Assembly (NCBI GenBank): GCA_031413635.1
Contig: JANOFM010000207.1
Span: forward strand, 1 to 37,743
From: SZUA-430 sp031413635
GTDB lineage: Bacteria > Pseudomonadota > Alphaproteobacteria > Micropepsales > Micropepsaceae
Reading direction: 5' to 3'
DNA length: 37,743 bases
Within the stretch, counting starts at the first letter, position 1, and every line of letters starts with the position of its first letter. The notes under the pieces were generated by a model, which was given only the letters and a program-made list of their open reading frames with translations, was not told the DNA's origin and made no database searches. The position numbers and the translations under genes were made by a program. This document shows positions 7,871 to 16,219 of this stretch, piece by piece.

Positions 7871-8535
7871 CCGATGGCGTCGTCTTGGCGATCGATACAT
7901 CGTTCGGCCCGGTGAGCGGCGCGCTGGCAGAATTGGACGGTACGTTCATTGCAGGGTTCGAGGCCGACAATCCTGCCGGCACGCAGGCCGAGACTCTGCC
8001 GCCTCGCATTGCGGAGCTTTTTTCACAGAGCGGGGTGCGTTACGAACAGTTGTCGCGTGTCGCAGTAACGGTTGGCCCGGGCGCGTTTACCGGCGTTCGT
8101 GTGGGCCTTGCCTTTGCCAAGGGGCTTCGGGCCGCAACGGGCGCGATTGTTCTTGGCTATACAACGCTTGAGTGCCTTGCGGCGCAGGCGGGGCGAAAGA
8201 ACCCCGGCGCAAACGTGGCGGTTGCCATCGATGCGAAGCGCGACGAGGTCTATCTTCAATTGTTCAAGGCGACTTTGGAGCCGCTCATTCCTGGTGCATT
8301 GCTTTGCCTCGGCGAGGCGGAAGAGATCGTGCGACAGCGATTGGGCGTGCCGGCGGTTTTTGCGGGATCAGGCGCTTCGCTTGTGCTCGGCGCCTTCGCC
8401 GGACATGCGACAATCGAAACGATTCCGCGGATAGACACGCAGTTGCTTGCGTTGCGAGCCGCCGGCGCCGATCCTGGCATGTACCAGCCGGTTGCCGCCT
8501 ATTTGCGCGCGCCAGACGCGAGATTGCCGTCGTGA
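7867..8535 (+). CDS. tsaB: tRNA threonylcarbamoyladenosine biosynthesis protein TsaB
   Basis: TsaB is the inactive-kinase-fold partner of TsaD in making t6A at position 37 of ANN-decoding tRNAs. The 222-residue product begins with the ASKHA-type strand VVLAIDTSFGPVSGAL (about 5-20) and has the family hallmark VGPGAFTGVRVGLAFAKGL (about 66-84). ATG 7867 overlaps the nitroreductase stop. An in-frame ATG at 7855 is only one base after the GAGGAGG at 7847-7853, too close, whereas 7867 lies 13 bases from it, so the start is slightly uncertain. rimI follows with a GTGA overlap. TsaB-RimI adjacency is standard in proteobacteria. Confidence 0.93.
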   Translation: MTDGVVLAIDTSFGPVSGALAELDGTFIAGFEADNPAGTQAETLPPRIAELFSQSGVRYEQLSRVAVTVGPGAFTGVRVGLAFAKGLRAATGAIVLGYTTLECLAAQAGRKNPGANVAVAIDAKRDEVYLQLFKATLEPLIPGALLCLGEAEEIVRQRLGVPAVFAGSGASLVLGAFAGHATIETIPRIDTQLLALRAAGADPGMYQPVAAYLRAPDARLPS

Positions 8536-9056
8536 GCGGTGTTCGTCGCTGTTGGGTTGGGAGTGCGCTGGATGCGGGCGCGCTTGCACGGCTGCATGCG
8601 AGCGCCATTTCCGACGCATGGCCCGAGGCGGCGTTTGCTTCGCTGCTTGCGCGGCCCCAGGTGTTCGTTTTGTTGGGCTCGACGTCGGTGGAGCCGGTTG
8701 TGGATGGGTTTGTTTTGGTTCGGATCGCCGCCGACGAAGCCGAAGTGTTGACGTTTTGCGTGGCGAACGGCGCGCGTCGCCGCGGATTGGGTGCGACGTT
8801 GCTCGATGCCGCCTGCAACATCGCGCGGGATCGCGGCGGCGTTCAGATGTTTCTCGAAGTCAGCGAGGGCAATCCCGGCGCTTTCGCACTGTACCAAAAG
8901 AGGGGGTTTTCCGTTGTGGGGCGTCGCGCTGCCTATTATCGCGACGGTTTGCTTGCCGCGGACGCCGTCGTGATGCGCAAAGTCTTGTCGATGGCAGCAA
9001 ACGCTGGCTTAGCGCCATCCTTTCAGAGCGCGCCGGAATCGACTAAGAGTAAGTGA
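8532..9056 (+). CDS. rimI: ribosomal protein S18-alanine N-acetyltransferase-like GNAT protein
   Basis: GNAT-fold N-terminal acetyltransferase, 174 residues. The acetyl-CoA pyrophosphate loop is seen as RRRGLGATLLDAA at about 82-94, followed by GNPGAFALYQKRGF (113-126) with the Asn and Tyr typical of RimI. RimI acetylates the N-terminal alanine of ribosomal protein S18, though substrate range varies in the family. The start must be GTG 8532, which overlaps the tsaB TGA (GTGA); no ATG precedes the conserved part in this frame. The long upstream extension of the frame is only an overlap with tsaB. Confidence 0.88.
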   Translation: MSGVRRCWVGSALDAGALARLHASAISDAWPEAAFASLLARPQVFVLLGSTSVEPVVDGFVLVRIAADEAEVLTFCVANGARRRGLGATLLDAACNIARDRGGVQMFLEVSEGNPGAFALYQKRGFSVVGRRAAYYRDGLLAADAVVMRKVLSMAANAGLAPSFQSAPESTKSK

Positions 9057-9071
9057 CGGACACCGTGTCCG
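9057..9071. promoter_or_regulatory. 15-bp interrupted palindrome upstream of fur
   Basis: CGGACAC-C-GTGTCCG is a perfect 7-bp inverted repeat around one base. It starts right after the rimI stop and ends 20 bases before the fur start. It can be a DNA operator or, as RNA, a 5-bp hairpin. It does not match the known Fur, Mur or Irr boxes. Confidence 0.35.
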
Positions 9072-9091
9072 GCCGAGGATTTGGGTAAGAG

Positions 9092-9532
9092 ATGGATCGA
9101 ATCGAAAAACTTTGCGTCGATAAGGGGCTGCGTATGACCGGACAGCGTCGCGTGATTGCGCGCGTGCTGTCGGAATCGCATGACCATCCCGACGCCGAGG
9201 AATTACATCGCCGTGCAGCCGCGATCGATCCGCATATCAGCATCGCGACGGTCTACCGCACCGTGCGCTTGCTGGAAGAGGCCGGTATTTTGGAGCGGCA
9301 CGATTTCCGCGATGGGCGGTCGCGCTTTGAAGAGATGCCGGATGAACATCACGATCATCTGATCGACGTGCAGTCGGGTAAGGTGATTGAGTTCCATAAC
9401 GATCAGATCGAAGAGCTGCAGCGTCAGGTCGCCGAGAAACTCGGATACAAACTGGTCGACCACAGGCTTGAGCTTTACGCGGTTCCTTTGGGTTCGAGCG
9501 GCAAAGACGAACCTTCGACGCGCAAGAAATAG
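9092..9532 (+). CDS. fur: Fur-family metalloregulator (Fur/Mur type)
   Basis: A 146-residue Fur-family repressor. It has the winged helix with recognition helix SIATVYRTVRLLEEAGIL (about 50-67) and the metal-site segment HHDH at 86-89 followed by LIDVQSGKVIEF. The usual CxxC structural-zinc motif after this segment is absent; the only cysteine is Cys8. That is the known state of alphaproteobacterial Fur, many of which act mainly as the manganese regulator Mur. Whether this one reads iron or manganese cannot be told from sequence. Its place between rimI and the acyltransferase is the conserved Hyphomicrobiales position. A second Fur-superfamily gene, irr, lies at 36669. Confidence 0.92.
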   Translation: MDRIEKLCVDKGLRMTGQRRVIARVLSESHDHPDAEELHRRAAAIDPHISIATVYRTVRLLEEAGILERHDFRDGRSRFEEMPDEHHDHLIDVQSGKVIEFHNDQIEELQRQVAEKLGYKLVDHRLELYAVPLGSSGKDEPSTRKK

Positions 9533-9546
9533 AGGGCGGACCGAAC

Positions 9547-10422
9547 ATGCGCGTCATTCGCGGCGTTGGTATCGCAATCGGGTTTCTTGCCCTCACGTTG
9601 CTGTTCATCCCGACTCAGTGGACGGCGATCAGGTTCGATTGGGCGATGCGCGATTGGTTGCCCGTTCAGTTCGCGCGCGGCTTGTGCCGTTTGATGGGGG
9701 TCCGCATCGAAACGTTCGGACGGCCCTATAAAGAGCGCGGCGTTCTTTTGGCCGCCAATCATACGTCTTATTTCGACATGCCGGTGCTCGCCGCCGTTAT
9801 TCCGGTATCGTTCGTGGCCAAGTCGGAAGTCGCCAAGTGGCCGTTCTTCGGCACGCTGTCGAAGCTTGTGCGCACCGTCTTTGTCGAGCGCGAGCGGCGC
9901 AGCAAGGCCGGCGAACAACGCGACCGTATCCGCGAGCGGCTGGAAGAGGGCGGTACAATCGTGTTGTTTCCGGAAGGCACATCGAACGACGGCAACCGGG
10001 TTTTGACCTTCAAGAGTTCTCTGTTGGGTTCGGCGGAAGCCATGGTGACGGGGACAGACGGGCGGCCGCGGCGCGTCGTCGTGCAGCCGGTGTCGATCGC
10101 CTATACTCGGCTTCACGGCGTGCCGATGGGGCGCGAGTTCCGACCGTTCTTTGCGTGGTACGGCGACATGGATTTGGTGCCGCATTTGTGGGAAGCCTTC
10201 TGCCTGGGGCCGATGGATGTGATGGTGCACTACCATCCGCCGATGACGGTCGATCAGTTTCCCTCGCGCAAGGAACTGGCGTTGGCGTGCGAAAGGATGG
10301 TTGCCGAGGGTGTATCGCACGCTTTGTCGGGGCGGCCGGGTCCCGCCGGCCCTGCCTACGAGGACGAACCGGTCGATTTGCCGCCGATTCCCGAGAACGG
10401 CGTTCAGTCGAGCGCCGCTTGA
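9547..10422 (+). CDS. plsC: 1-acyl-sn-glycerol-3-phosphate acyltransferase family protein
   Basis: Membrane-associated acyltransferase of the PlsC family, 291 residues, expected to convert lysophosphatidic acid to phosphatidic acid in phospholipid synthesis. An N-terminal hydrophobic segment (about 5-22) should anchor it. The NHxxxxD motif is NHTSYFD at 71-77 and the acceptor-phosphate motif FPEGTS is at 141-146. The C-terminal tail (about 265-291) is proline- and acid-rich and probably disordered. Some members acylate ornithine lipid precursors (OlsA), so the exact acceptor is an inference. It starts 14 bases after fur and is followed by a terminator-like hairpin. Confidence 0.88.
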   Translation: MRVIRGVGIAIGFLALTLLFIPTQWTAIRFDWAMRDWLPVQFARGLCRLMGVRIETFGRPYKERGVLLAANHTSYFDMPVLAAVIPVSFVAKSEVAKWPFFGTLSKLVRTVFVERERRSKAGEQRDRIRERLEEGGTIVLFPEGTSNDGNRVLTFKSSLLGSAEAMVTGTDGRPRRVVVQPVSIAYTRLHGVPMGREFRPFFAWYGDMDLVPHLWEAFCLGPMDVMVHYHPPMTVDQFPSRKELALACERMVAEGVSHALSGRPGPAGPAYEDEPVDLPPIPENGVQSSAA

Positions 10423-10430
10423 GTTCGCTG

Positions 10431-10461
10431 CGGCCAAGGCCCATAAGACCGGCCGTTTTTT
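10431..10461 (+). terminator. intrinsic terminator between plsC and miaB
   Basis: CGGCC (10431-10435) pairs with GGCCG (10451-10455), with two more inner G-C pairs after a small bulge, and six T residues follow at 10456-10461. miaB starts 30 bases later, so its transcription must begin in that short gap or read through. Confidence 0.5.
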
Positions 10462-10490
10462 CGCATGATCGTTGGCGCTAGTATCGGCAC

Positions 10491-11861
10491 GTGATCCGCA
10501 AGCTTTTCATCAAGACCTATGGTTGCCAGATGAACGCATATGATTCCGCCCGCATGGCGGACGTCATGGCGCCGCACGGCTATGCGATGGTCGATGCGCC
10601 GGAGGGCGCGGACTTGGTGGTGCTCAACACCTGCCATATTCGCGAGAAAGCAGCGGAGAAGGTCTATTCGGATCTGGGGCGCCTGCGCGCGATGAAGCGC
10701 GAGAAGTCTGCACGAGGCGGGCAGATGATTGTGGCGGTCGCGGGCTGCGTGGCGCAGGCGGAAGGCGAGGAAATCATCCGGCGCGCCGATCTGGTCGATA
10801 TTGTCTTGGGGCCGCAGGTCTATCACCGCTTGCCCGAGATGGTGGCCAAGCTCGGCCGCGGCGGTAAAGTGCTCGACACGGAATTTCCCGCCGTCGACAA
10901 GTTCGATTCCCTGCCCGCGACGAATGCAGTGCAAGGTCCGACCGCATTTCTGACGGTGCAAGAAGGTTGCGACAAGTTCTGCACATTTTGTGTCGTGCCC
11001 TATACGCGCGGCGCGGAATATTCACGGCCCGTGGCGCAGATCGAGGCCGAGGCGCGGCATCTTGTCGACCTTGGCGTGCGCGAGATCACGCTGCTGGGAC
11101 AGAACGTCAACGCCTATCACGGCACGGGCGCGGACGGCGAAGTGCGGGGGCTCGGTCAACTCATTCGTCAGCTTGCACGGATCGATGGCTTGAAGCGGCT
11201 GCGCTACATGACGAGCCATCCACGCGACATGAGCGACGATTTGATTGCGGCGCACGCGGACGAAGAGAGGTTGATGCCGTTCTTGCATCTGCCGCTGCAA
11301 GCGGGCTCCGACGGCGTGCTTGAGGCGATGAATCGCGGGCATACGGCGGACGACTATCGCCGCCTTGTGGCACGCATCCGCGCGGCAAGGCCGGATATCG
11401 TGTTGTCGTCGGATTTCATCGTCGGATTTCCGGGCGAAAGCGACGCGGATTTCGAGGCAACGCTCGCCTTGGTGGGCGAGATCGGGTTCGCGCAATCTTA
11501 TTCCTTCAAATATTCACCGCGTCCGGGCACGCCCGCCGCCTCGGCTCGAAAGCAGATTCCGCAGCCCGTACAGGACGAACGGCTTTCACGATTGCAAGCG
11601 CTGCTTACTGCTCAAACCAGCGATTTCGCGGTTGGTCTCGTCGGGGAGACGTTCGAGGTTTTGTTCGAGCGGCCCGGCCGTTATGCGGGGCAGTTGATTG
11701 GGCGTAGCTCTCATATGCAGCCCGTTCATGTTTTCGCGCCCGATCATGCGATTGGCGACTTCGCGCGCGTGCGTGTGACAGAAGCAAAGCCGCGCAGCGT
11801 CAGCGCCGAAATTGTTTCGGAGCGCGCGTCCAATGCGAGGGTCGCGACGGTGGCGCTTTGA
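10491..11861 (+). CDS. miaB: tRNA-2-methylthio-N6-isopentenyladenosine synthase
   Basis: Radical-SAM methylthiotransferase that adds the ms2 group to i6A37 of tRNAs. In 456 residues it has the UPF0004 domain with the auxiliary-cluster cysteines Cys12 (YGCQMN), Cys48 (NTCHIREKA) and Cys86 (AGCVAQAEG). The radical-SAM triad is Cys160, Cys164 and Cys167 (GCDKFCTFCVVPYTRG). A C-terminal TRAM domain covers about 380-445. The start is GTG 10491, directly before the conserved KLFIKTYGCQMN. The stop overlaps the phoH start as TTGA, opening a run of five tightly coupled genes. Confidence 0.97.
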   Translation: MIRKLFIKTYGCQMNAYDSARMADVMAPHGYAMVDAPEGADLVVLNTCHIREKAAEKVYSDLGRLRAMKREKSARGGQMIVAVAGCVAQAEGEEIIRRADLVDIVLGPQVYHRLPEMVAKLGRGGKVLDTEFPAVDKFDSLPATNAVQGPTAFLTVQEGCDKFCTFCVVPYTRGAEYSRPVAQIEAEARHLVDLGVREITLLGQNVNAYHGTGADGEVRGLGQLIRQLARIDGLKRLRYMTSHPRDMSDDLIAAHADEERLMPFLHLPLQAGSDGVLEAMNRGHTADDYRRLVARIRAARPDIVLSSDFIVGFPGESDADFEATLALVGEIGFAQSYSFKYSPRPGTPAASARKQIPQPVQDERLSRLQALLTAQTSDFAVGLVGETFEVLFERPGRYAGQLIGRSSHMQPVHVFAPDHAIGDFARVRVTEAKPRSVSAEIVSERASNARVATVAL

Positions 11862-12856
11862 AAAATCGGGACAAGAAGCCACGCGACGACGCACAATCAG
11901 CGCAGCTCGAATTCGACGACAACGCGGCCCTGGCGCGCGTCGTTGGGGCGCACGACAGGCATTTGGCCGAGATCGAGCGCAAGCTCAACGTCGAGATCAC
12001 CCGGCGCGGCAATCATCTGACGATCCACGGTACGACGACGGCGCGGGCGCATGGGGCGCAGGTGTTGCGCGATATCTATGCCTACGCGGCCGCCGGCAAC
12101 GAAGTGTCCGCAAACGATGTCGATCGCGCAGTTCGTTTGGGGTTGAGTTCCGACTCGGTCGCGCCAAACGGCACGAGTGTTTCAACGCCCAAGCGCGTCG
12201 TGCGTCCACGCACGCCGATGCAGGCGCGGTATCTCGAAGCGTTGCTCAATCACGATCTCGTCGTGGGTCTTGGACCTGCGGGCACCGGCAAGACGTATCT
12301 CGCCGTCGCGGTCGGCGTCAGTTTGCTCGCGCGTGGGGAGGTCGACCGGTTGATCTTGTCGCGACCGGCGGTTGAGGCAGGCGAGCGATTGGGATTTCTG
12401 CCGGGCGACATGAAGGAAAAGGTCGATCCTTATCTGCGCCCGCTTTACGACGCCTTGCACGATATGTTGCCCGGTGAGCAGATTCAGCGGCGCATCGACG
12501 AAGGCGTGATCGAAGTGGCGCCGCTTGCTTTCATGCGCGGGCGGACGCTGGCGCACAGCTATGTGATCTTGGACGAGGCGCAAAACTGCACGCCGCAGCA
12601 GATGAAAATGTTTCTGACGCGGCTCGGCGAAGGAGCGCGGATGGCGGTGACGGGCGATCCCACGCAGACAGACCTTCCCGTCGGGCAAATGTCGGGGCTT
12701 GCGGATGCACGCAGCGTGCTCGTGGGCATCGAGGGCGTTGCGATCACGGAATTTACCGAGGACGATGTGGTCCGACATCCGTTGGTTCAGCGGATCGTGC
12801 GCGCCTATGCCGCGCGCGACGCGGCCCGTGGGAATGGCCCCAAGCGGTCGAGTTGA
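11858..12856 (+). CDS. PhoH-like (PhoL) ATPase
   Basis: Cytosolic P-loop ATPase of the PhoH/PhoL family, 332 residues, linked to ribosome and RNA quality control through its constant neighbour YbeY. An N-terminal KH-like region (about 15-85) is followed by the Walker A motif GPAGTGKT at 139-146, the block SRPAVEAGERLGFLPGD (168-184), and Walker B VILDEAQN with Asp239-Glu240. The start is taken as TTG 11858, overlapping the miaB TGA. There is no ATG before the conserved region in this frame, so a TTG start is likely real. Its stop overlaps the ybeY start. Confidence 0.93.
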   Translation: MKNRDKKPRDDAQSAQLEFDDNAALARVVGAHDRHLAEIERKLNVEITRRGNHLTIHGTTTARAHGAQVLRDIYAYAAAGNEVSANDVDRAVRLGLSSDSVAPNGTSVSTPKRVVRPRTPMQARYLEALLNHDLVVGLGPAGTGKTYLAVAVGVSLLARGEVDRLILSRPAVEAGERLGFLPGDMKEKVDPYLRPLYDALHDMLPGEQIQRRIDEGVIEVAPLAFMRGRTLAHSYVILDEAQNCTPQQMKMFLTRLGEGARMAVTGDPTQTDLPVGQMSGLADARSVLVGIEGVAITEFTEDDVVRHPLVQRIVRAYAARDAARGNGPKRSS

Positions 12857-13338
12857 TGGTCCACTCTGACCTCTCGTGTGAGGTTCGCATCGAGGCTCCG
12901 GCATGGCGCAAGATGTGGCCAAGCGCCGGCCGCGAGGCGCGGCAATTTCTTTTGCGGATTGCAAAAAGGCCTGATGTTCAACCTGTTCCCGAAGGCGTTA
13001 TCGTTATCGTTTTGACGGACGACGTTCGGGTTCGAGTGCTCAATTCGAAGTTTCGAGGCAAAAACCAGGCGACCAATGTTTTGTCATTTCCCGACCCTGG
13101 CATTCCCTTGGGTGGAATGGTGCTGGCACTGGAAACCCTTGAAAAAGAGGGGCAGCAGCAGGGCAAGTTGTTTATTAACCATGTTAAACATATGATATTA
13201 CATGGCTTTCTTCATTTGCTTGGACATGACCATCAAACAAAATCGGACGCGCGCTTGATGGAGCGGCTGGAAATCGCCATCCTGCGGGAAATGGGCATCC
13301 CCAATCCTTATGTGATCGAGGCACAGACCCGTGCCTGA
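12856..13338 (+). CDS. ybeY: endoribonuclease / rRNA maturation factor YbeY
   Basis: Zinc metalloprotein needed for 16S rRNA 3'-end maturation and 70S ribosome quality control. The 160-residue product has the invariant zinc motif HGFLHLLGHDH at 116-126 (His116, His120, His126) and the upstream TNVLSFPDP block (73-82). ATG 12856 shares its A with the phoH TGA stop; TTG 12853 is the alternative. A stretch around 13165-13240, covering the zinc motif, is visibly richer in A/T than the rest of the operon. Its stop is overlapped by 8 bases by the next gene. Confidence 0.95.
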   Translation: MVHSDLSCEVRIEAPAWRKMWPSAGREARQFLLRIAKRPDVQPVPEGVIVIVLTDDVRVRVLNSKFRGKNQATNVLSFPDPGIPLGGMVLALETLEKEGQQQGKLFINHVKHMILHGFLHLLGHDHQTKSDARLMERLEIAILREMGIPNPYVIEAQTRA

Positions 13339-14326
13339 ACAAGATTCGGGTGAAGCGGCACGCGACGCGAACCCCGACAATTCGAAAGCGAGCTCCTGGG
13401 TGCAGTCCGTGCTGAGCGCGGTGAAGTCGTTTCTGCGCAAGGACGATACGGCGACGTTGCGGGAAAGCCTTGAAGCCGTCATCGAGGAAAGCGATGCGGG
13501 CGACCGGCCGCTCGAGCGGCGCGAACGCTCGATGGTGCTCAACATCCTTAATTTCGGCGAGTTGAAGGTCGCCGACATCATGGTGCCTCGCGCCGATATC
13601 ATCGCGATCGAAGCCAGCACCACGTTGCCCGATTTGGTGCGGATATTCCGCGATGCTCAGCATTCGCGCCTGCCTGTCTATCGGGACACGCTCGATAATC
13701 CAGTCGGCATGGTTCACATCAAGGACCTGATCGGGCTTGCCGTGCCCGAGGCCGAGGGCGCGCCGCATCCCAAGACGATCCAGGACATCAGGCGCGACCT
13801 CCTATTTGTGCCACCGTCGATGCCCGTGGTCGATTTGCTGGTTAAGATGCAGGCCACGCGCGTTCATTTGGCGTTGGTAATCGACGAGTATGGAGGGACC
13901 GACGGGTTGGTTTCGATCGAAGATTTGGTCGAACAAATCGTCGGCGACATCGAAGACGAGCACGACACCGACGACACCAAACTGATTGCAGTGCGCAAAG
14001 ACGGCGAGTTCGATGCCAGCGCGCGCGCCGATCTTGAAGAAGTCGAAAAGACGGTCGGCTTTTCGTTGGTCGACGAGGAGGAGGCCGAAGAGATCGACAC
14101 GCTGGCGGGGCTCGTGTTCTCGCTCGTCGGGCGCGTTCCGCAGCGCGGGGAAATCGTCAGGCACCCGGCCGGGGTCGAATTCGAGGTGCTGGATGCCGAT
14201 CCGCGGCGACTCAAGCGTCTGCGCGTCCGTGTGACGGCGCCTCAAGGCGACGCGGCGAAGGCCGATGCGTCCGAACCGAACGGAAAAGGCGCGAACCGCA
14301 AGCCGATGGCCGCGGTGGATGGCTAA
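13331..14326 (+). CDS. CBS-domain protein of the TlyC/CorC group
   Basis: A cytosolic 331-residue protein with a CBS-domain pair (about 75-205, with MVPRADIIAIEAS at 77-89 and YGGTDGLVSIEDLVEQIVGD at about 178-197) followed by a CorC_HlyC transporter-associated domain (about 215-300). There are no membrane segments, as in CorC/YbeX and rickettsial TlyC. E. coli YbeX sits beside ybeY and lnt and has been linked to magnesium and ribosome homeostasis; the old haemolysin name is not supported by the sequence. GTG 13331 overlaps the ybeY end by 8 bases, and its own stop is overlapped by lnt. Confidence 0.9.
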   Translation: MPEQDSGEAARDANPDNSKASSWVQSVLSAVKSFLRKDDTATLRESLEAVIEESDAGDRPLERRERSMVLNILNFGELKVADIMVPRADIIAIEASTTLPDLVRIFRDAQHSRLPVYRDTLDNPVGMVHIKDLIGLAVPEAEGAPHPKTIQDIRRDLLFVPPSMPVVDLLVKMQATRVHLALVIDEYGGTDGLVSIEDLVEQIVGDIEDEHDTDDTKLIAVRKDGEFDASARADLEEVEKTVGFSLVDEEEAEEIDTLAGLVFSLVGRVPQRGEIVRHPAGVEFEVLDADPRRLKRLRVRVTAPQGDAAKADASEPNGKGANRKPMAAVDG

Positions 14327-15938
14327 TTCGATACTGCGCACACTCGCGCAAATCGAAGTCATGCAAAGGATCCAAGTTAGCGCGAGCTGGTTGCGCGCGC
14401 TGCGTGGTCGCAATCGACTTTTGGTTGCGGCGGGGCTGGGGGCGGTTTCGGTCTTGGCCTTCGCGCCGTTTTATCTCTGGCCGATTTTTTTCCTGACGTT
14501 TCCAGCACTCGCTTGGCTGATCGACGGTACGGGCTCGGTTCGGCGGCCGTGGATCGAGGCGGCCCAAATCGGCTGGGCGTTCGGGTTCGGTTATTTTTTC
14601 GTCGGGTTTCATTGGGTCGGCTTTGCCTTTGTGGTCGATGCCGAGACGCATGGCTGGCTTCTGCCGTTCGTGGCTATCGGATTCCCCAGCGGCTTGGCCT
14701 TGTTCATGGCCGCTGCCACCGGGATCGCGCGACTGCGTTGGTCGAACGGTCCTTGGCGTTTGTTCGTTCTGGCGGCAACCATCTCGTCGGCAGAGTGGCT
14801 GCGCGGCCACGTGCTGACCGGATTGCCGTGGAACCTACCGGGTTATATTTGGGGCGGGATCGACGCCATGTTCCAGTCGGTTTCGATCTTTGGAATTTAC
14901 GGTCTCAGTTCGATCACCGTTCTGATCGCATTGCTGCCGGCCGCGCTGATCGGCGGCGAGGGTAAGCGTGCCGGTCTGTCATGGCCCGGCGTTGCGATCG
15001 GTCTGACTTTGCTCGCGCTCTTCGTGTTCGGTTGGATTCGGTTGCCGAAGGATGCGTCGCCGTCGTTCGATGCCGTGGCCCTGCGCATCGTTCAGCCCAA
15101 CATCCCGCAAGGGGAAAAATGGAAGCCCGAGCTTCTGCGACGAAATTGGCAACTCTTGGTCGATCTCACCCGGCGACCAGGGCTTGAGACGCGGACCCAT
15201 GTGATTTGGACCGAGGCGGCGCCGCCCTTTCTTCTGCTGTCGGAACCGGCCGGCCGTGCCGTTGTCGGAAATATTTTGCCCGACCAGACTTCGCTGCTGA
15301 CGGGTACGGTTCGTTCGGATGATGGTGAAGGCACAAGACGCTTCTTCAACAGTATGGCGGCGGTATCGGGCACAGGCCGGGTGCTGGCGATTTACGACAA
15401 GTCGCATCTGGTTCCGTTCGGCGAATATCTGCCGTTCCTCTGGGCGTTGGAGCCGTTGGGAATTACGAAGCTGACCGGCGGATCGGGCGGCTACACTCAG
15501 GGCGCGGGTGTACGGACAATCGACATTCCGCGTACGCCGAGCTTCGGGCCCTTGATTTGTTATGAGGTGATTTTTCCCGGCAAGGTTGTCGAACGGGGAC
15601 GCAGACCCGAATGGCTTGTAACGATGACGGATGATTCTTGGTTCGGACCGTGGACCGGACCCTATCAGCATCTGGGAATCGCCAAGATTCGCGCGGCGGA
15701 AGAAGGACTTGCGATTGTGCGCGCTGCCAATACCGGGGTGTCCGCGGTCATCGATCCTTATGGGCGAGTAACTACCTCTCTTGAGTTGGGAGTTGCAGGG
15801 ATTGTCGATTCGCCGCTGCCAAAGCCGCTGAAATCGACGCTTTTTGCGCTGACCGGCGATCTCGTCTTCGGACTTATGCTGATCGGGATCGCAGGTGTAG
15901 GCTGCTTTTTTTCACGTTCTGCGTCAGAAGACGGTTGA
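14319..15938 (+). CDS. lnt: apolipoprotein N-acyltransferase
   Basis: Inner-membrane enzyme that adds the third acyl chain to the N-terminal cysteine of lipoproteins. In 539 residues the N-terminal part carries about six hydrophobic helices (residues ~25-240). A nitrilase-fold catalytic domain follows, with the triad Glu299 (WTEAAPPF), Lys361 (YDKSHLVPFGEYLP) and Cys414 (PLICYEVIFP). One last membrane helix lies at about 510-530. ATG 14319 overlaps the preceding gene by 8 bases; ATG 14361 is a possible later start. This is the rhizobial actA gene, known for acid tolerance, and it again lies beside the phrR/praR-like regulator. Confidence 0.95.
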   Translation: MANSILRTLAQIEVMQRIQVSASWLRALRGRNRLLVAAGLGAVSVLAFAPFYLWPIFFLTFPALAWLIDGTGSVRRPWIEAAQIGWAFGFGYFFVGFHWVGFAFVVDAETHGWLLPFVAIGFPSGLALFMAAATGIARLRWSNGPWRLFVLAATISSAEWLRGHVLTGLPWNLPGYIWGGIDAMFQSVSIFGIYGLSSITVLIALLPAALIGGEGKRAGLSWPGVAIGLTLLALFVFGWIRLPKDASPSFDAVALRIVQPNIPQGEKWKPELLRRNWQLLVDLTRRPGLETRTHVIWTEAAPPFLLLSEPAGRAVVGNILPDQTSLLTGTVRSDDGEGTRRFFNSMAAVSGTGRVLAIYDKSHLVPFGEYLPFLWALEPLGITKLTGGSGGYTQGAGVRTIDIPRTPSFGPLICYEVIFPGKVVERGRRPEWLVTMTDDSWFGPWTGPYQHLGIAKIRAAEEGLAIVRAANTGVSAVIDPYGRVTTSLELGVAGIVDSPLPKPLKSTLFALTGDLVFGLMLIGIAGVGCFFSRSASEDG

Positions 15939-15962
15939 CCATTACAACCATGTCGCTTTAAG
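15935..15962 (+). promoter_or_regulatory. candidate promoter for the XRE regulator gene
   Basis: TTGACC at 15935-15940 overlaps the lnt stop codon. TTTAAG follows at 15957-15962 after a 16-base spacer (4 of 6 matches). This would give a leader of about 250 nt before the TTG start of the regulator. The -35 is good, the -10 mediocre. Confidence 0.3.
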
Positions 15963-16219
15963 TGAGAATCATTGAAGTCCAAGTTGGCTCTGGGGGTCGC
16001 TTGGTAGTTCTGGTTGCAAGCGCTGAGGGGCGCCGCGACCGATTGACCCCCAAATTGTCGATTTGAATGCGTCTGAATTTTGACGTGCATCGCCGTGCCC
16101 CGGGGGGCAAGGCCGCAACTAAAAAGCGGCCACCGACAAATGACGTAACCGTGGCGCTTGATTGCGAGCTGGTGGCTCGTGTCAGGCATCCCTTGTCAGT
16201 CGTAAAGGAGTTCCCCCCC
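15939..16219. other. long gap between lnt and the XRE regulator
   Basis: A 281-base stretch without a convincing gene. It holds the promoter candidate at its left edge, a G/C-rich inverted repeat TGCCCC-GGGG-GGCA near 16095 and the strong ribosome binding site AAAGGAG (16204-16210). The regulator frame is open back to 16067, so an N-terminal extension of 51 residues cannot be excluded, but its composition is unlike the conserved part. Confidence 0.4.

Noticed and set aside
15963..15977. Fur-box-like TGAGAATCATTGAAG after lnt
   Set aside because: Only the left half fits the 7-1-7 Fur pattern (9 of 14 overall); not distinguishable from chance.
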